From: Mesaphorura yosii
Taxonomy: Eukaryota > Arthropoda > Collembola > Poduromorpha > Tullbergiidae
Reading direction: 5' to 3'
Length of the DNA: 45,767 nt
Assembly: GCA_009869945.1 (NCBI GenBank)
Contig: WIXG01000505.1
Span: 1-45,767, forward strand
Shown: piece by piece, positions 45,216 through 45,767 of the stretch
How the letters are laid out: each line of letters begins with the position of its first letter
Position numbering within the stretch: position 1 is the first letter of the stretch
Notes under the pieces: generated by a model
The model's input: the letters and a program-made list of their open reading frames with translations, nothing else
What the model was told of the DNA's origin: nothing
Database searches by the model: none
Program-made: the position numbers and the translations under genes

Positions 45216-45666
45216 ATGAAGTTATTTATAATCACTTGTGCTTTAACTAGCTTACTGCTACCAGCAGCCATAACTTCCAATGAATTCAAATGGATTCTAA
45301 CCGAGACACGGCTCCCATCAGGAAGATATGGTCAGTTTGCAGTCTACGACGGGAATGACTCGATCTATACAGTTGGCGGCATTATGGAAACTGGGTATAC
45401 TAATCAGGTTCTCAAGTATTCATTATCCACAGGCCTGGTCACAGTTCATGGACGCCTGACGTACATAACATATGCAACTGGAGTTATTGAGATTGACACC
45501 GGTACCATTTACTCATTTGGTGGTTATACAAATGCAGGAATAACAGATGTAGCCAGCTACTCTACCAGCAGTGGTCTAGGGCTAGTAATCAACCAGTTAC
45601 CAATTCCTGCCTTTGATATGGGATCCGCCTGGGATTTGAATCATGAATTCGTGTACACATTTGGTG
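45216..45666 (+). CDS. Secreted Kelch-repeat protein, first exon only (runs off the edge)
   Basis: The ATG at 45216 opens a signal peptide (MKLFIITCALTSLLLPAA). It is followed by Kelch-type beta-propeller blades: GRYGQFAVYDGNDSIYTVGG, then a blade with TGTIYSFGGYT, then EFVYTFGG. The G-G pairs after a hydrophobic strand are the family mark. The exon ends TTTGGTG|GTGAGC in phase 1, so further exons lie beyond the window; 150 residues are visible. Kelch propellers with a signal peptide are extracellular protein-interaction domains; the partner is unknown. Confidence 0.75.
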
Positions 45667-45767
45667 GTGAGCTATTCTCTTGAGTTTCTTCAGAATTTTT
45701 TTGAAAGTACGCTCGAGGTAGTGGAAATCAAAAAATTTGATATGGTGCACGTAGACCCCATGTCATA

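Noticed and set aside
1..45767. tRNA, rRNA and CRISPR features
   Set aside because: No tRNA box A/B pair in a foldable context, no rRNA-like segment and no regularly spaced repeats were seen by eye; a covariance-model scan would be decisive.

Overview
This is a eukaryotic nuclear window, most likely arthropod. Genes are split by GT-AG introns, many only 60-90 bp, and several end in AATAAA signals. The gene content is animal: adenylyl cyclase, mitoribosomal proteins, a receptor tyrosine kinase and a Kelch protein. A springtail-like arthropod is a guess from gene style and was not tested. I found no rRNA, tRNA, CRISPR array or bacterial operon.

Layout, left to right. (1) A small unidentified plus-strand gene at about 0.5-0.9 kb. 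(2) A DDX18/Has1-type nucleolar DEAD-box helicase on the minus strand (1.0-3.1 kb), divergent from mitoribosomal protein uS9m/MRPS9 on the plus strand (3.5-5.2 kb). (3) Two consecutive plus-strand genes for related degenerate EF-hand proteins (5.7-8.6 and 8.9-10.0 kb). (4) A single-pass receptor tyrosine kinase (10.55-14.9 kb) with a large Cys-rich ectodomain built from two copies of one ~390-residue module. This gene is enclosed by a 41/42-bp, nearly perfect inverted repeat at 10211-10251 and 15523-15564. (5) A ~19-kb adenylyl cyclase gene (16.6-35.5 kb) of the calcium/calmodulin-regulated AC8 (fly Ac78C) class. Two short upstream exons were recovered here and restore an AC8-like N-terminal calmodulin-binding motif. 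A ~1.4-kb exon adds roughly 400 disordered residues to an extracellular loop. (6) A secreted EB/EGF-like Cys-rich protein (36.3-36.9 kb), tail to tail with a minus-strand leucine-rich-repeat protein (37.0-38.8 kb). (7) Mitoribosomal protein mS27/MRPS27 (39.4-41.4 kb). (8) A four-transmembrane protein (41.8-42.8 kb). (9) A weakly supported Cys-rich peptide gene (43.6-44.4 kb). (10) The first exon of a secreted Kelch-repeat protein that runs off the right edge.

The genes do not form one pathway. DDX18, MRPS9 and MRPS27 are housekeeping ribosome-related genes. The cyclase, the kinase and the EF-hand proteins are signalling or calcium-linked. The most unusual item is the receptor kinase cassette: a multi-exon receptor gene with a duplicated ectodomain I cannot place in a known receptor class, altered kinase motifs, and flanking inverted repeats that suggest movement or duplication as a unit. 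Exon boundaries were derived by hand from splice consensus and reading phase, so they are models, not transcript evidence.
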